NCBI GenBank assembly: GCA_023376005.1
Contig: CM042148.1
Coordinates: 74,262,894-74,326,893 of the forward strand
DNA from: Doryteuthis pealeii
Taxonomy: Eukaryota > Mollusca > Cephalopoda > Myopsida > Loliginidae
Length of the DNA: 64,000 bases
Reading direction: 5' to 3'
The position numbers and the translations under genes are program-made. Below the pieces are notes generated by a model. That model made no database searches. It had not been told where the DNA came from and was given only the letters and a program-made list of their open reading frames with translations. Below are positions 1 to 33,192 of this stretch, one piece after another; position 1 is the first letter of the stretch; every line of letters begins with the position of its first letter.

Positions 1-97
1 TTCCACCACCAACCATTTCGGATTCAGGTGAATTCTATCTGCTGACAGAACAGAGGCAATAATAATAAGAAAAAAAAAGAAAGAAAAAGAAAGAAAG

Positions 98-128
<31 letters not shown>

Positions 129-242
129 AGAAAAAAAAAAGCTATTTCTACAACATCAAATTACAAGAGGGACAATCCTGTAAACAATACATTATGTAAC
201 ATCTATTTATTTAATACTAGAAATGTCTCATGACGTCATAAG

Positions 243-795
243 GAATGGTTGGCTGGTTAGATTTTAACGGCATGTCAACCCTTTCTGGGTTATTTTGTGC
301 CGAAGACGCTTTTTATTCATTCTGGTGGGTATTGAAAAATTTTTTTTTTTTAAACTCATTTTTTTCTATTTGACCCATAGGGGACCCTAACAGGTACTTC
401 CATTACAGGTCAAGGGTGGACATGGGAGTAATGGCGATAAAGGGTACTCCATATTCCCCAGAGCTCCAGAACTGAACTTCACCATTAGGTGCAGTTTAAA
501 TGTCATAACCAGGATACAAAGACATTCAGCCACCAGCAACTAGCAAATATATGGGCAACAGGGCCTGGACAGTCCATAGATGCTAGGGCTTGACATGACC
601 AGCCAATTGATCGGAGGGAGCCTCTCCCAACCACAAATCTAGCCAAAGTCGAGTGTTGCATGTTAGACTGCTCATCCACCAGGATTCATCCTTAAGTATC
701 ACAGGTTGCCACCCACGCCAACAGGTGGCTCCATTGAGTGGGGGGGATCATACTCCTCTGCACTGGTGCAATTGGTGTATTCTCCTACCCCAGTC
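243..795 (-). repeat. Interspersed repeat family A, near full length
   Basis: In its own orientation it runs from CTGTCGACTGGGG through CCACCTGTTGGC, CAATTGGCTGGTCATGTCAA and TAATGGTGAAGTTC to GGTACCTGTTAGGGTCCC-type and a GTTGACATGCC...AACCAACCA tail. About a dozen copies lie in the window in both orientations. No coding capacity; a SINE-like or other non-autonomous element. Confidence 0.75.
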
Positions 796-1170
796 GACAG
801 AGCTGAAGTGAGGAAATGGTTTGGTTTCATTGTTTTAATGGCATATCAAACTTAGTGAGTTATCTAATACCAAAAGCCATCCTTGTAGAAGAACAGTAGT
901 AAAAGTAGGTGAGTGGCCTATTGTCTGTATCAGTCGGAGAGGTGGAGACGTCTATCCCTGTTTTACTAGTGCTAGCCCAAGAGATTGTTTTACAGAGGTT
1001 CCTAGGCTCTACGAACTGAGCTAAATCACAATAGGTGTGTGTGTGTGGTGTGGGGGGGGGGTTTTATGACAAGGTTTATAGCTTTCCCAAGGTTATTAGT
1101 CTGAAAATGAATGTAAATTGAGTGACTGTAGTTCGATGTCGCAGCCCAGAATGTTACATGTTAAACATGT

Positions 1171-1863
1171 TAATGAAGTTAAACAATGAAAGAAAACAAT
1201 GACATAACATATATAATACTAGCAAATATTATGCACCCTTCGGGGGTGCAAGTATTAATGTTCATAAAATATTAGATTAGAAAGTCTAAAGAAACTAAAT
1301 AAGAATGCAGATAAAAATGATTTGAAACAGAGAGGGATATCATCGAAAAATATAACAGCTGAAGCTTCCTCTTCCATCACCTCCCATCTTTCTTGCTAAA
1401 CTTTTCTAATTTAACTATTTAGTTAAAATAGGAATTAAAGAATAAAATACAGTTATTTCTTTTTTTGTTAAATTGATTTCTTTAAGATTTATCTCAGAGA
1501 TTTTGCTCATATTCATTAAGATATAATCAAATAATTAGAAATCAACCAATACCAAGCACATATTTATTTTAAATCAATTTTAAAATATCAATATGCAATT
1601 AGGCTTCCGTTCACACTGTAAACCGCTATTTGTTGTACATATAAAATACAATTGCATGTTATTAGTATGTAAATATGGCCAGCAGTATTAATTTTCTATG
1701 ATATCAGGAAGCATAGGAATGTATAAGTGAACAAAACACAGAGTTCCAATACATAAATGATGTTTTGTCTCTGGTTCACTATTTTCCCAATATTTCGGAT
1801 GAAATTCACCCTTTGTCAAGATTTTTTTGACAACTGTGTATAACTTAATATAATATATACACA
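1171..1863. other. AT-rich stretch without recognisable feature
   Basis: No splice-flanked coding segment and no repeat family seen on either strand before the Gypsy insertion site. Probably intronic to OXCT1. Confidence 0.5.
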
Positions 1864-3005
1864 TGTCGGGGCAAAACAGCCTTGACCCTTTCTCTGAACG
1901 AACGCACGTAATCAGAGCACGCGTGTGCATTTTCGCACGTAGCAAACCCCTTTCCCATTTCTGACCAGATATATCCAGTTTTTGCCCAGCTTTAACCCTT
2001 TAAGTATATCGCGTGTATTGGGTCACGTAGCCAAAACTATGTCATCATCATTTCTAACGAACTTTTCCCTGACGTCATTCGATTATTTCCGGCAAATTTT
2101 GGGTATTTAGAAAGTCGTTTGCGATGACGAGACAGTTTCCAGCCAGCCACGACAGTTAACGATCCTGATTCCTATTCTGAACAAATGGCCTTTCCTGATT
2201 CCTGACCGCCTGCTCTCTACGCTGCTGGAACGACCTGCCTTTCTTTGACGCTAAACGACGCTGTGATGACACCAATATTTCCAGTCCAGCAATATCAGCC
2301 TTTTTCAAGGCTAAACAACACCAGCTCTTTTCAGAGCTAACCAGTCGGCCTTTTCACCTCAGTCTTTCCTTAACCACGAATGCGATCCTAGGGCGAAATC
2401 CCTAGAAGTCTGGATCTTACGACCAGATAGGCGTCCCTCGCCGACAGTACGCTAGGTCCTAGCTTGGTAGATCCGACTCGATCTTCCGCCGAGCAAACAC
2501 CTAGCTACTCGAGGCATTGCGCACACGTCCAGCCTGGTCTGAAATCCCGCATAACCGCGGCCAATCAGACCCAGGCAACGCACGTGCTAAGCGAACGGTC
2601 CGTCGCTGTTTACGTTTCACGCTCGTACCCGAACAGTCCTCGACGGGACTACGACCGGGGCTCGCAGCCGATACAACCGCAAGCCGAGACGTTACGCGAC
2701 CGACCCACGGACGTCACCGAAACCCGTAGACGCACTGTATCCCCGATTCCGGATTCCAGCTGTCTATGCCGACGACGGACGACCTATCCACCCAGATTAA
2801 CGAGAGACTGACCGAACGTTGAGCGACCAACCTCGAACGACGAAATCTCAACTTGCGATTTACCTTTGTCAATTCTCGTGAATAAATTGACCACCTGGTT
2901 ACTTCCTGCCATCTAAATCCTCTGCCTTTGTCTCTTTCATTGCCTCACAGTCGTTTCACACTATTCAAAAGTCTGTGGGGTCGACATCCTTATCGGCCCG
3001 CAACA
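1864..3005 (+). repeat. Gypsy 5' LTR
   Basis: 1142 bp, TGTCGGGG to CCGCAACA. It carries a perfect CRE palindrome TGACGTCA at 2070-2077, a TATTTAG box at 2104-2110 and AATAAA at 2881-2886: the parts expected of U3, R and U5. It aligns end to end with 6640-7787. Confidence 0.9.
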
Positions 3006-3185
3006 AGTGGTGACACTACCCGACGTGAACGACATATTCATACGACACCAACAACAAGTGGTGACCTTTCCCGACGTGAACGATCATATTCATGCGACAC
3101 AACGACAAACAAGTGTTGACCCGACAGACGTGAACAACATCTCGACAAACACCGGACGAGTGGTGATCCGACGTGAACGATTGAG
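3001..3185 (+). repeat. Primer-site-proximal tandem repeats of the Gypsy leader
   Basis: Four imperfect copies, about 55 bp apart, of a block containing AGTGGTGAC, then a spacer and CGACGTGAAC, start immediately at the 5' LTR end. The first abuts the LTR where the tRNA primer site should be. The later copies keep the GTGGTGAC core (third copy GTGTTGAC). Confidence 0.75.
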
Positions 3186-3409
3186 CAATGGCACCCGACC
3201 AGCACGGGTGAGCAGAGTGCTACAGACAAGGCAATTGCCGTCGAGCTTACCAAGCAGATGCGCGAGATAAAACTCTCCTTGGAGCAAACGCGGGAGAAGC
3301 CCAGCACTCACCGATACCGGAAATCGTACATCCAGCCGACAGGGACGCTCGCCTAATCGACACCAGGACGCTCGATCAGCCGAGAACGAATCGATTTCGA
3401 CCCCGAATT

Positions 3410-3646
3410 GTGCTGGTACCACCGAACTTTGGTGACGATCCAAAAACTGCCGTTTCCCTGCAACGACCGATTGGCACAGGGAAACGACTAAACCGGAGAA
3501 TCGCGACGACTGATTCACCCGGTAGTTTAAGTTCTCGAGATGTCCGTCTGTTCTATGTATGGGACCGGAGGAATAAGTCTAAATTCCTTGTAGACACAGG
3601 TGCGGCCATCAGCGTGATACCTCACAGCAAACGAACCCTCCGCTAG
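3410..3646 (+). pseudogene. Gypsy gag remnant and aspartic protease fragment
   Basis: A 78-residue open segment whose second half reads LFYVWDRRNKSKFLVDTGAA followed by ISVIP. This is the retropepsin-like active site, with the catalytic Asp codon at 3593-3595. It stops at 3646. The first half resembles the low-complexity gag-pol spacer of Gypsy elements; no CCHC knuckle is present upstream. Confidence 0.8.
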
Positions 3647-3995
3647 CCCACCCTGTTCAAAACTACAAGCTGCCAATGGTTCAGCATAAACAAGATCGGA
3701 GACAAACGCTACCCTGAAACATCGGGCATGCTGACGGGCTTCACATGGACTTTCAACACTCGCCAAACGTGAAGATCCCCATGCCTTGGCGCAGATTTCC
3801 CTGGCAACATTTCGAGCTGTTCAGTGCACATGAGCACTAGAGACCCTATCGACACGTTGACGAAACTCTCTCACGTCATAGGCACTCCTACACGCCCACA
3901 ATACCACGGGAATCCAGCGTAGCAACTTGCCATGGACGCGAGTATGATGGATATACTGGAAGCAGTACGCTACATCAACACTCTTCTGCAGATAT

Positions 3996-5160
3996 TTGTT
4001 TCAGATAATCATCAAACTAGCACCACATCAGGACGAGCGGACCACCGGCATATTCGCACCCAAGACGACTCGCAACCGCAGAAACTTGACTACGCAAGAA
4101 ACGTTCGACGAGATGCTAAAGGACGGCGTCATACGTCCCTCTGACAGTCCTTACGCATCACCACTACACCTGGTACCCGCGGAAGGCTGGCAGCACGGAG
4201 TATCGGATTCCGTCCGATTACCGACGATTGAACGCAGCAACGATCCCTGACCGTTACCCTGTACCTCACATCCATGATTTCACGTCTGGATTACAAGGTA
4301 GCACGGTATTTTCGAAATCGACCTGACGAAGGCGTATCACCAGATCTCCGTGGCACCAGAAGACATTCCGAAAACAGCAGTTACAACCGTTTGGCCTATA
4401 CGAGTTCGTGAAATGCCATTCGGTTTACGTAACGCTGCCCAAACCTTTCAACGATTGATGGACGAGGTTCTTCGAGGTCTACCGTTCGTGTACGCGTATA
4501 TTGATGACATCCTGATAGCGAGTAGAGACGTGGATTCCCACAGAAACACCTTCACGCAGTGTTCCAGCGACTCTCGCACTACGGTTTAAAGCTAAACCTC
4601 GACAAGTGCGTTTTCGGAGTGCCCAGCATCGACTTCCTAGGGCACCACACCGACTCGAATGGGATCACACCTCTACCAGCTAAAGTCAGTGCGATTCAGG
4701 ATTTTCAAACGCCTACGTCGATAAAACAGCTGAGACGTTTTATCGGGATGATAAACTTTTACACGATTCATCCCGAATTGTTCCACGATTCTCCAGCACT
4801 GACGAACCTCTTACAGAGGAAGAACAAAGGCATTACTTTGGAAGGCGACGCCCTGAACGCGTTTCACGCAGCGAAGACCGCGCTAGTGAACTTCACTAGA
4901 CTTTCGTTCATCAACGACAACCCGAAGACACGAATTTCCTTGACAACCGAACGCATCGGACACAGGGATAGGAGCAGTGGTCGAACAGGAGATCGATTCT
5001 GTGCGAAAACCCATTGCTTTCTTCTCGGCCAAACTGACGTCAGCCCAAACGAGGTATAGCACCTTCTCCGGGAACTACTGGCGATCTATTTGGCCATCAA
5101 ACACTTCCGACACTTACTGGAAGGTAGAGATTTCACAATTTATACCGACCATAAGCCCCT
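3996..5160 (+). pseudogene. Gypsy reverse transcriptase to RNase H start, frameshifted
   Basis: Reverse-transcriptase blocks appear in successive frames: a DEMLKDGVIRPSDSPYASPL block near 4110-4170, MPFGLRNAAQTFQRLMDEVL near 4415-4470, the catalytic YIDD at 4497-4508, and FLGH near 4640. Several single-base frame changes separate the blocks. An RNase H start follows from about 4900 in mixed frames. Not functional as written. Confidence 0.88.
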
Positions 5161-5848
5161 GACGACCGCATTGAGCACCAGCTCGGACAAATACACCTCC
5201 CGTGAGATCAGGCACTTGGACTACCTGTCGCAGTTCACGACTGACATCCGACACGTGAGGGGAAACGACAACCTTGTCGCAGATACTCTATCCCGAACGG
5301 ATATCAACGCCCTCAGCAACGACCCCTTGAGTCAGGACTTAATTGCGAAAGAACAAAAGTCCGACCCAACGCTACAGGACGTTCTGACGAACACGTCCCT
5401 GAAACTTCAGGAGTTCCCAGCATCCTTCAGTGACGACAATCTGTACTGCGACATCAGCCTAGGCATCCCTAGGCCCTACATTCCCCTACGCTACGAAAAC
5501 AGGTTTTTGAACACCTCCACGGACTATCTCACCCCGAGTAAGCGAGCTACTCTTAAGCTCATTGCGGATCGATTCGTATGGCCGAACATGAACGCGGACA
5601 TCCGAGAATGGATTTCGACGTGCCTGGCATGCCAAAAAATGCAGATCCATCGCCACACCAAATCGCCCGTCGGTACTTTCAGCAACCCTGACGCACGGTT
5701 CTCACACATACACATCGACCTGGTGACCGTTGCCTATGTGTCAGGACTACCAGTACCTTTTGACAGTGGTGGATCGTTTCTCCCGATGGCCAACCGCCCG
5801 TGCCCATCAAGGACATTACTGCCAGCACCGTTGCCAAGACCATCCTGA
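5090..5848 (+). pseudogene. Gypsy RNase H and integrase N-terminal part
   Basis: An open segment of 252 residues. RNase H motif YTDHKPL lies at 5141-5161 and a VADTLSR segment near 5276. The integrase zinc-binding segment ends CLACQKMQ near 5620-5645, then the core start SHIHIDLV. The frame changes near 5730 before the central DDE region, which continues in other frames to about 6000. Confidence 0.88.
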
Positions 5849-5998
5849 AGGAGTGGATCGGTTTCTTCGGCACACCTCGGGGTCATTACTACTGACCGCG
5901 GCGCGCAATTCCAATCGTCCCTCTTCAGGGAATTTACCAACATTCTCGGAGTCAAGCACATCAAGACGACGGCATACCACCCATGCGCTAATGGCCTT

Positions 5999-6607
5999 GT
6001 GGAGAGATTCCACCGATCTCTCAAAACATCCCTGGCCACGAAAACCGACTCAACCAACTGGGTTGACAACCTTCCTCTGACCCTCCTCGCCTGGAGAAAT
6101 ACCGTTAAGGACGACCTGGGTTGCTCACCCGCCGAACTCGTGTTTGGCACGCCTCTTTCGCTACCCGGAGAGTATTTCAACGACTCTCTTACGAGCACGA
6201 AAGCAACGACACCATTCGTCGAGGAACTTCGCCACAAGATGGCACGACTAAGATACACTCCTCCACGACAACAATCGACTTCGACATACGTCCCTAAACG
6301 ACTGCAAGACTGTGATTTCGTTTTCATCAGAAACGACACGGTGAAGAAACCACTCACATCTGCTTACCAGGGACCTTTCAAAGTTATTCGCCGTTCCGAC
6401 AAGCACCTTACGATCAAGCGTGGTAACACGACTGATACCATCGCACTTGATCGAACTAAACCTGCTTTTCTGGAGCGACTCGGAGCAAACGACGAAGAAC
6501 CCGCACCGCCGACGATCGAAGACACCCCAGCGCCTCCTGTACAGCGAACCAAATCAGGCCGCAGAGTCACCTTTCCAAAAAAACTCTGCGTCTATCGATT
6601 CTTTTAA
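5999..6607 (+). pseudogene. Gypsy integrase C-terminal part
   Basis: A 202-residue open segment starting at the conserved ERFHRSLK block, followed by WVDNLPLTLLAWRN and SPAELVFG, then a basic tail with YQGPFKV. It ends at a stop just before the polypurine tract. This stretch is intact and typical of Gypsy integrases. Confidence 0.88.
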
Positions 6608-6626
6608 TTGATACGATCAATTTTCT

Positions 6627-6636
6627 AGGAGGGGGG
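6627..6636 (+). other. Gypsy polypurine tract
   Basis: AGGAGGGGGG directly before the 3' LTR (three bases short of TGTCGGGG), the expected plus-strand primer. Confidence 0.75.
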
Positions 6637-6639
6637 CCT

Positions 6640-7787
6640 TGTCGGGGCCAAAACAGCCTTGACCCCTTTCTCTGAACGAACGCACGTAATCAGAGCACGC
6701 GTGTGCATTTTCGCACGTAAGCAAACCCCTTTCCATTTCTGACCAGATATATCCAGTTTTTGCCCAGCTTTAACCCTTTAAGTATATCGCGTGTATTGGG
6801 TCACGTAGCCAAAACTATGTCATCATCATTTCTAACGAACTTTTCCCTGACGTCATTCGATATTTCCGGCAAATTTTGGGTATTTAAGAAAGTCGTTTGC
6901 GATGACGAGGACAGTTCCAGCCAGCCACCGACAGTTAACGATCCTGATTCCTATTCTGAACAAATGGCCTTTCCTGATTCCTGACCGCCCTGCCTCTCTA
7001 CGCTGCTGGAACGACCTGCCTTTCTTTGACGCTAAACGACGCTGTGATGACACCAATATTTCCAGTCCAGCAATATCAGCCTTTTTCAAGGCTAAACAAA
7101 CCCAGCTCTTTTCAGAGCTAACCAGTCGGCCCTTTTCACCTCAGTCTTTCCTTAACCACGAATGCGATCCTAGGGCGAAATCCCTAGAAGATATGGATCT
7201 TACGACCAGATAGGCGTCCCTCGCCGACAGTACGCTAGGTCCTAGCTTGGTAGATCCGACTCGATCTTCCGCCGAGCAAACACCTAGCTACTCGAGGCAT
7301 TTGCGCACACGTACCAGCCTGGTCTGAATCCCGCATAACCGCGGCCAATCAGACCCAGGCAACGCACGTGCTAAGCGAACGGTCCGTCGCTGTTACGTTT
7401 CACGCTCGTACCCGAACAGTCCTCGACGGGACTACGACCGGGGCTCGCAGCCGATACAACCGCAAGCCGAGACCGTTACCGACCGACCACGACGTCAACC
7501 GAAACCCGTAGACGCACTGTATCCCGATTCCGGATTCCAGCTGTCTATCCGACGACGGACGACCTATCCACCCAGATTAACGAGAGACTGACCGAACGTT
7601 GAGCGACCAACCTCGAACGACGAAAACTCTCAACTTGCCGATTTACCTTTGTCAATTCTCGTGAATAAATTGACCACCTGGTTACTTCCTGCCATCTAAA
7701 TCCTCTGCCTTTGTCTCTTTCATTGCCTCCAGTCGTTTCACTTATTCAAAAGTCTGTGGGGTCGACATCCTTATCGGCCCCGCAACA
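6640..7787 (+). repeat. Gypsy 3' LTR
   Basis: 1148-bp copy of 1864-3005. CRE TGACGTCA at 6848-6855, TATTTAA at 6881-6887, AATAAA at 7664-7669. It ends at a CA microsatellite (7788-7808). Confidence 0.9.
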
Positions 7788-8349
7788 CACACACACACAC
7801 ACACACACAAAATCTTAAAGAAAACTTGGTATCAATTTCTATTGTTGTGAATATAAAGCCTATTTAGTGACATATCAACCTCCACGAGTTATTTAATGCC
7901 AAAATCATCTTTTAAGAAAAGTAGTGGTACTATTTAACCCATAGCTGGTGGGGGATGAGAACAAGACTGTTAAAATTGGCTGGCATACTTAGAAGTGTCC
8001 TGGAAACCTGAGGAGACTTGCTGTCACTTAGACCCCGGTAAAAATCCACCAGTTACTAATGGTATGAAACACTCACAATAATAATTATTATAATAATGAC
8101 ATTCAGTAGGATTTTGAAAAAAAGTAAATAAAAATAAACAGAGCACCCAATTGCGACTGGAAGACAAGACCCAGTTGTAGTCAACAAGAAGAAATGAAAG
8201 TATTAACAAGAAATGAAAGATTAACTAGGAGATTTTGTCATTCCAGAGTCTCTCATAATATCAAATAAAAGGTTTTGAAAATGTGATTACTTTTTTGGTT
8301 GTAATAGTTAAATTGAGTTCAAAGTGAACTTATTTTAGTTTTAAAGAAA

Positions 8350-8616
8350 AAAAAGAGATAGAGATAGATAGAGAGATAGAGAGATAGAGATAGATAGAGA
8401 GATAGAGATAGATAGAGAGATAGAGAGATAGAGAGATAGAGAGATAGATAGAGAGAGAGATAGAGAGATAGAGAGATAGAGAGAGAGAGAGATAGAGAGA
8501 GAGAGAGATAGAGAGAGAGAGAGATAGAGAGATAGAGATAGAGATAGAGATAGAGATAGAGATAGAGATAGAGATAGAGAGATAGAGATAGAGATAGAGA
8601 TAGAGATAGAGATAGA
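8350..8616. repeat. GATA/GAGA microsatellite beside OXCT1 visible exon 8
   Basis: About 260 bp of GATAGA and GAGA units ending 25 bp from the exon's donor. In the gene's sense strand the intron thus begins with a long TCTATC pyrimidine-rich run. Confidence 0.92.
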
Positions 8617-8641
8617 CTGACTATCTAGAAAACATTCTCAC

Positions 8642-29825
<21,184 letters not shown>

Positions 29826-29875
29826 CTAAAAAAAGAAATTCATTTGTATTTAGCAAACAGTTCATATCAATCAAC

Positions 29876-29982
29876 GGACCATATTACCTTTAGGCACCCC
29901 TTTTTGATCTCGATTAAGAAAGGACATGTTTTTCATTCACACCGTCAATATCCGGTTATTTGTTAGGGTTTTAGTTTTTTTT

Positions 29983-30017
<35 letters not shown>

Positions 30018-30121
30018 AAAAAATCGTCTTTTAAAACAACCAGATATTGAACGGTGTTAAATGAAAAACAGGTCCTTTCTTAATTGAGATCAAAAAGGGG
30101 TGCCTAAAGGTCATATGGTCC
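29876..30121. mobile_element. Foldback MITE (family H2), hAT-like, 246 bp
   Basis: Inverted termini GGACCATATTACCTTTAGGC / GGTCATATGGTCC with an A30 centre, flanked by a perfect 8-bp TSD CAATCAAC at 29868-29875 and 30122-30129. It lies about 50 bp upstream of OXCT1 visible exon 1 (sense orientation). Confidence 0.85.
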
Positions 30122-30218
30122 CAATCAACAACCTACAGACATTTATTTTTGTAAAGACATTTAAACAACAATTGTCAATTGAAAAGCTGTCACAATGATA
30201 TATATGTATAAAAACGTG

Positions 30219-30816
30219 TGTTGATACAAGAGTCTTTTCTACTGTTGTATTGTCCTCGCCCGGAAGATGGAACTTCCGTCTGAGGGACAAAGAGAAAGAT
30301 AAAAATATATATTTAAAAAGAAAGAGAAAGCGGAACAGATGGTTTCCGGTCAAGGAAGCAGGTTGAAGATAAAGAAATATATAACAAAGGTCCGTTATCA
30401 GATCAAAAGATAAAAATGCGCAGGTGTGTCGTCAATACAAAAGCGAAAGGGTTAAGCAGTCAGGAGGAGACGGCGAACGGAGTGACCGACGCTCACGGTC
30501 CATCGCTGCCAGCGTGCAGTGAGGCACACCCAACACTTCCACCTCCCGATCGCCAGCCTGCAACATTAGTAGTTCCCATTGTCAAGCTCACTACACACAC
30601 GCACCACGAGGGAATTAAAGAAATAAAAAGTTCAATCTCCTACTAGATACAGATGTCTTGTGTCTTCGTTAAGCGACCCCTACATATATCGTCTAGGGTT
30701 AGATACCCACAGTATACCCACTACGATACGTACGCCGATTTAGCAGCGTGAGTTTGAAGAAGCCGCTATATAACATATATAGAATTTGATGCCAGTAAAG
30801 AAGGCGCTACGCAACA
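30219..30816 (+). mobile_element. Solo LTR (family L2) with 4-bp TSD CGTG
   Basis: 598 bp, TGTTGATA to CGCAACA, flanked by CGTG at 30215-30218 and 30817-30820. A TATA-like AT block lies near 30300 and an AATAAA near 30620. Mirror copy at 38109-38700. Confidence 0.82.
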
Positions 30817-30821
30817 CGTGT

Positions 30822-31916
30822 GTTTTTCATGTCAGGACTCAACAGTTATAAGAAATCGAATGTGTATAGTTCTTATATGTTAGAAGGCTCAGAGTAACCT
30901 TCCAACGTAGGTGAATATATTCATAATTAAATCGGAACAAAGAAGTACAACATAACAATACAGACTTTATTGTCTGAGCACATGGAATGTTATAAGGAGT
31001 TTGCAACAACAACAAGGTTCAATGCTTCCTCAATGACTTGGCAGTAAGCTGATATGACATGAGCATACAAAAATTTCTAAATATTTTGGAGACCTTACCT
31101 TTAGGATTAGCTTCATAATTCTTTTTTTTAGGAGGTAAAATAATTACATAATACAATCTAAAATTCTACAAAATAATTTTTCAAAGATCTTTTTTTTTAA
31201 GATTTAAAATAATTACATAACATATACTAGAAAAAAAAAAAACATGACATGTTGAGTCACCCACTGAGCTCTGAGTAGATAATTGTTATGAGGAAAAAAA
31301 AGTGAGTTTGCAAAGCAAATTAAATTTAAAAAAATGAATACGTTCAGCAAATTTCAAAAATACATTAAAATCATTATGTAAGATTTCTAAGAAATGTGCC
31401 CTAAATTTATCAGACAGAAAGCTAAGGGATGGCTGCTGATGAAAATTAACACAAAGTGGGAAGTTCAATCTCCTCTTACATGCTCTAATCTCTCTACACT
31501 CACAGAGAAACTAACATATATAGGGGGTAGTTAATCAAGAAATAGAGATGGAAAGTGACAGAATGTTAAGTAAGAGACTGGTCATGTTTTGACTTAATTG
31601 CAAATTATGACTAATTAGAACCAATCAAAATAGAATTTTTCTTTCAAATATAACTCAATCCCAGAACTAAGGAATATTTTAGAATGTATTTTGTGTCATT
31701 AAACTAAATAGGAAAAATTCTTTAGGAAACTATTATTGATTCACTCAACTTTAGTATAATAATAGATTATAAAAACAACAATAATAAAAGATAAAATAAT
31801 ATGTAGGGGGGGGGGGGTGACAAGACTTTTTGGACAAGCCAGTACATTGTATCTTGCCTGCTGTTCAAACGAAAAAAGTTGTAAGAAATTTAATAGGTTA
31901 TATGCCTGGGAAGAGA
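30822..31916. other. AT-rich DNA, no feature (mirror 37028-38100)
   Basis: Upstream of OXCT1 visible exon 1 in the gene's sense. The missing first coding exon could be here or beyond, but no transit-peptide-like segment with splice sites was found by eye. Confidence 0.45.
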
Positions 31917-32190
31917 AAGCGCGTGGTGTAATGGTTAAAGTCATGAGAAATGGACTCGTCGTCCCGAGTTCAAATCCTGCATGTGGTAACTGCATTTCAC
32001 TCAGCACTAATACCCTTGGGAAAGGTATGAATCATACTCTCCTTGCAGCTATGGATAAATAGTAGGGCAGACTGGGCTCTTTAACCTTGGTTAGGCAACC
32101 GGAAAAACTAAATTCAAACCTGTTAAACTACACTTAAGAAATTGACCTTGTGTTACATCCTGCTCGTGCGGAAGGGTTGGTAATATATAT
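31917..32190 (+). mobile_element. tRNA-derived SINE (family S3)
   Basis: Head GCGTGGTGTAATGGTTAAAG (A box) and CCGAGTTCAAATCCTGC (B box); body GCAGCTATGGATAAATAGTA; ends GGAAGGGTTGGTAATATAT at a TA run. Mirror copy at 36745-37027. Confidence 0.82.
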
Positions 32191-32420
32191 ATATATGCCT
32201 GGGAATTTATCTTATACATTATTTCAATAGAAACATTGTTTTCATTTACTATTCATAAAGGATCAATACTTAATCTCTTATTTCCTCTCATGCGAGAACT
32301 TTATTTCATTCTTCTCTTTTCAAATTCTTTTTCCTTCACACTTATTTTCCCTTTCATGCTTTCTTTCATCTACTCGAGAAATGACTCATAACAATACATT
32401 GAAAATTGCCTCACATCGTC

Positions 32421-32878
32421 GGTAATTATGAACTTTAGTTGACCAAATTCCTAGCATAAAATTCTGCATGCGCATTATCTCCCTTAACAAATTTGCTTGT
32501 ATAGTTTTTCTTATGAGATTTCCTTAAACAATTAAATGAATAAAAATACATTTTATTCTTAGACACATTTTTTATTCTCGAAAATTTTTATTTCTCAAAC
32601 AAACAAAAATGTGTTAATAAGACAGTGCACAACAAAAATATAAAATGTGTTCTTAATAACAATTAAGTTCACTTCAGATAATGCACATGCACAATTTTAT
32701 GCTAGGAATTTGGCTAACTAAAGTTCATACGTGTCGATAAGAATAGAATGTATTTTTATTCATTCAATTGTTTAAGAAAATCTCATAAGAAAAACTATAC
32801 AAGCAAATTTGTTAAGGGAGATAATGCGCACACACAATTTTATGATAGGAATTTGGCCAACTGAAGTTCATAATTACC
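32421..32878. mobile_element. Foldback MITE (family H3), hAT-like, 458 bp
   Basis: Ends GGTAATTATGAACTTTAG / CTGAAGTTCATAATTACC with long inverted arms. Flanks ACATCGTC (32413-32420) and ACAACGTC (32879-32886) agree at 7 of 8 positions. It shares the AATTAAGTTCACTTCAGATAATGC-type block with H1. Mirror copy at 36038-36497. Confidence 0.8.
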
Positions 32879-33192
32879 ACAACGTCTTCAGACCACGGTG
32901 CAATATGAACAATTGAATCTCAAACTTAATAATACAATCTATTTCTCTTCTATAAAAAATGGATGCACAAATTTTTAATGAAAAGATAACTGTTTGGCAT
33001 CTGAATAGTTTTCTATGCAAATCAGGTTTGTTTAAGGTTGTTCATATAGTAATCGGGATGGGGTCTGTGTGTAAATATGCATTCATTTTATGTAGATTAA
33101 TAGCTCTGATCTGCCATCTGTCCGTGGAAAATTATTTATCTCCATAAAAAGAGAAAAGCATTTAGCCAAGGTCAGTGGCAAACAGAACCACT

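Larger units (their letters stand above)
1864..7787 (+). mobile_element. Full-length Ty3/Gypsy-type LTR retrotransposon, gag-poor
   Basis: A 5.92-kb element with two near-identical direct LTRs (1864-3005 and 6640-7787), ends TGT...ACA, and a matching 4-bp flank CACA at 1860-1863 and 7788-7791 (weak evidence alone, since a CA microsatellite follows). The domain order is protease, reverse transcriptase, RNase H, zinc-finger integrase, which is the Gypsy order. It is visibly more GC-rich than the surrounding DNA and sits in or beyond OXCT1 visible intron 8, sense opposite to the local exons. Only about 400 bp separate the leader repeats from the protease, so a capsid and CCHC nucleocapsid are missing. 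Several frame shifts break pol. The LTR pair differs mainly by single-base indels, suggesting a young insertion. Confidence 0.9.

Noticed and set aside
5734..6357. 207-codon minus-strand open frame
   Set aside because: Antisense shadow of the Gypsy integrase region.
8350..8616. CRISPR array or other spacer-repeat system
   Set aside because: Repeats are 4-6 bp microsatellite units without unique spacers, in an animal genome.
31917..31985. Possible tRNA gene (A and B boxes present)
   Set aside because: A box and B box are those of a SINE head. Acceptor and anticodon stems do not pair, and the same head recurs in multiple SINE copies.
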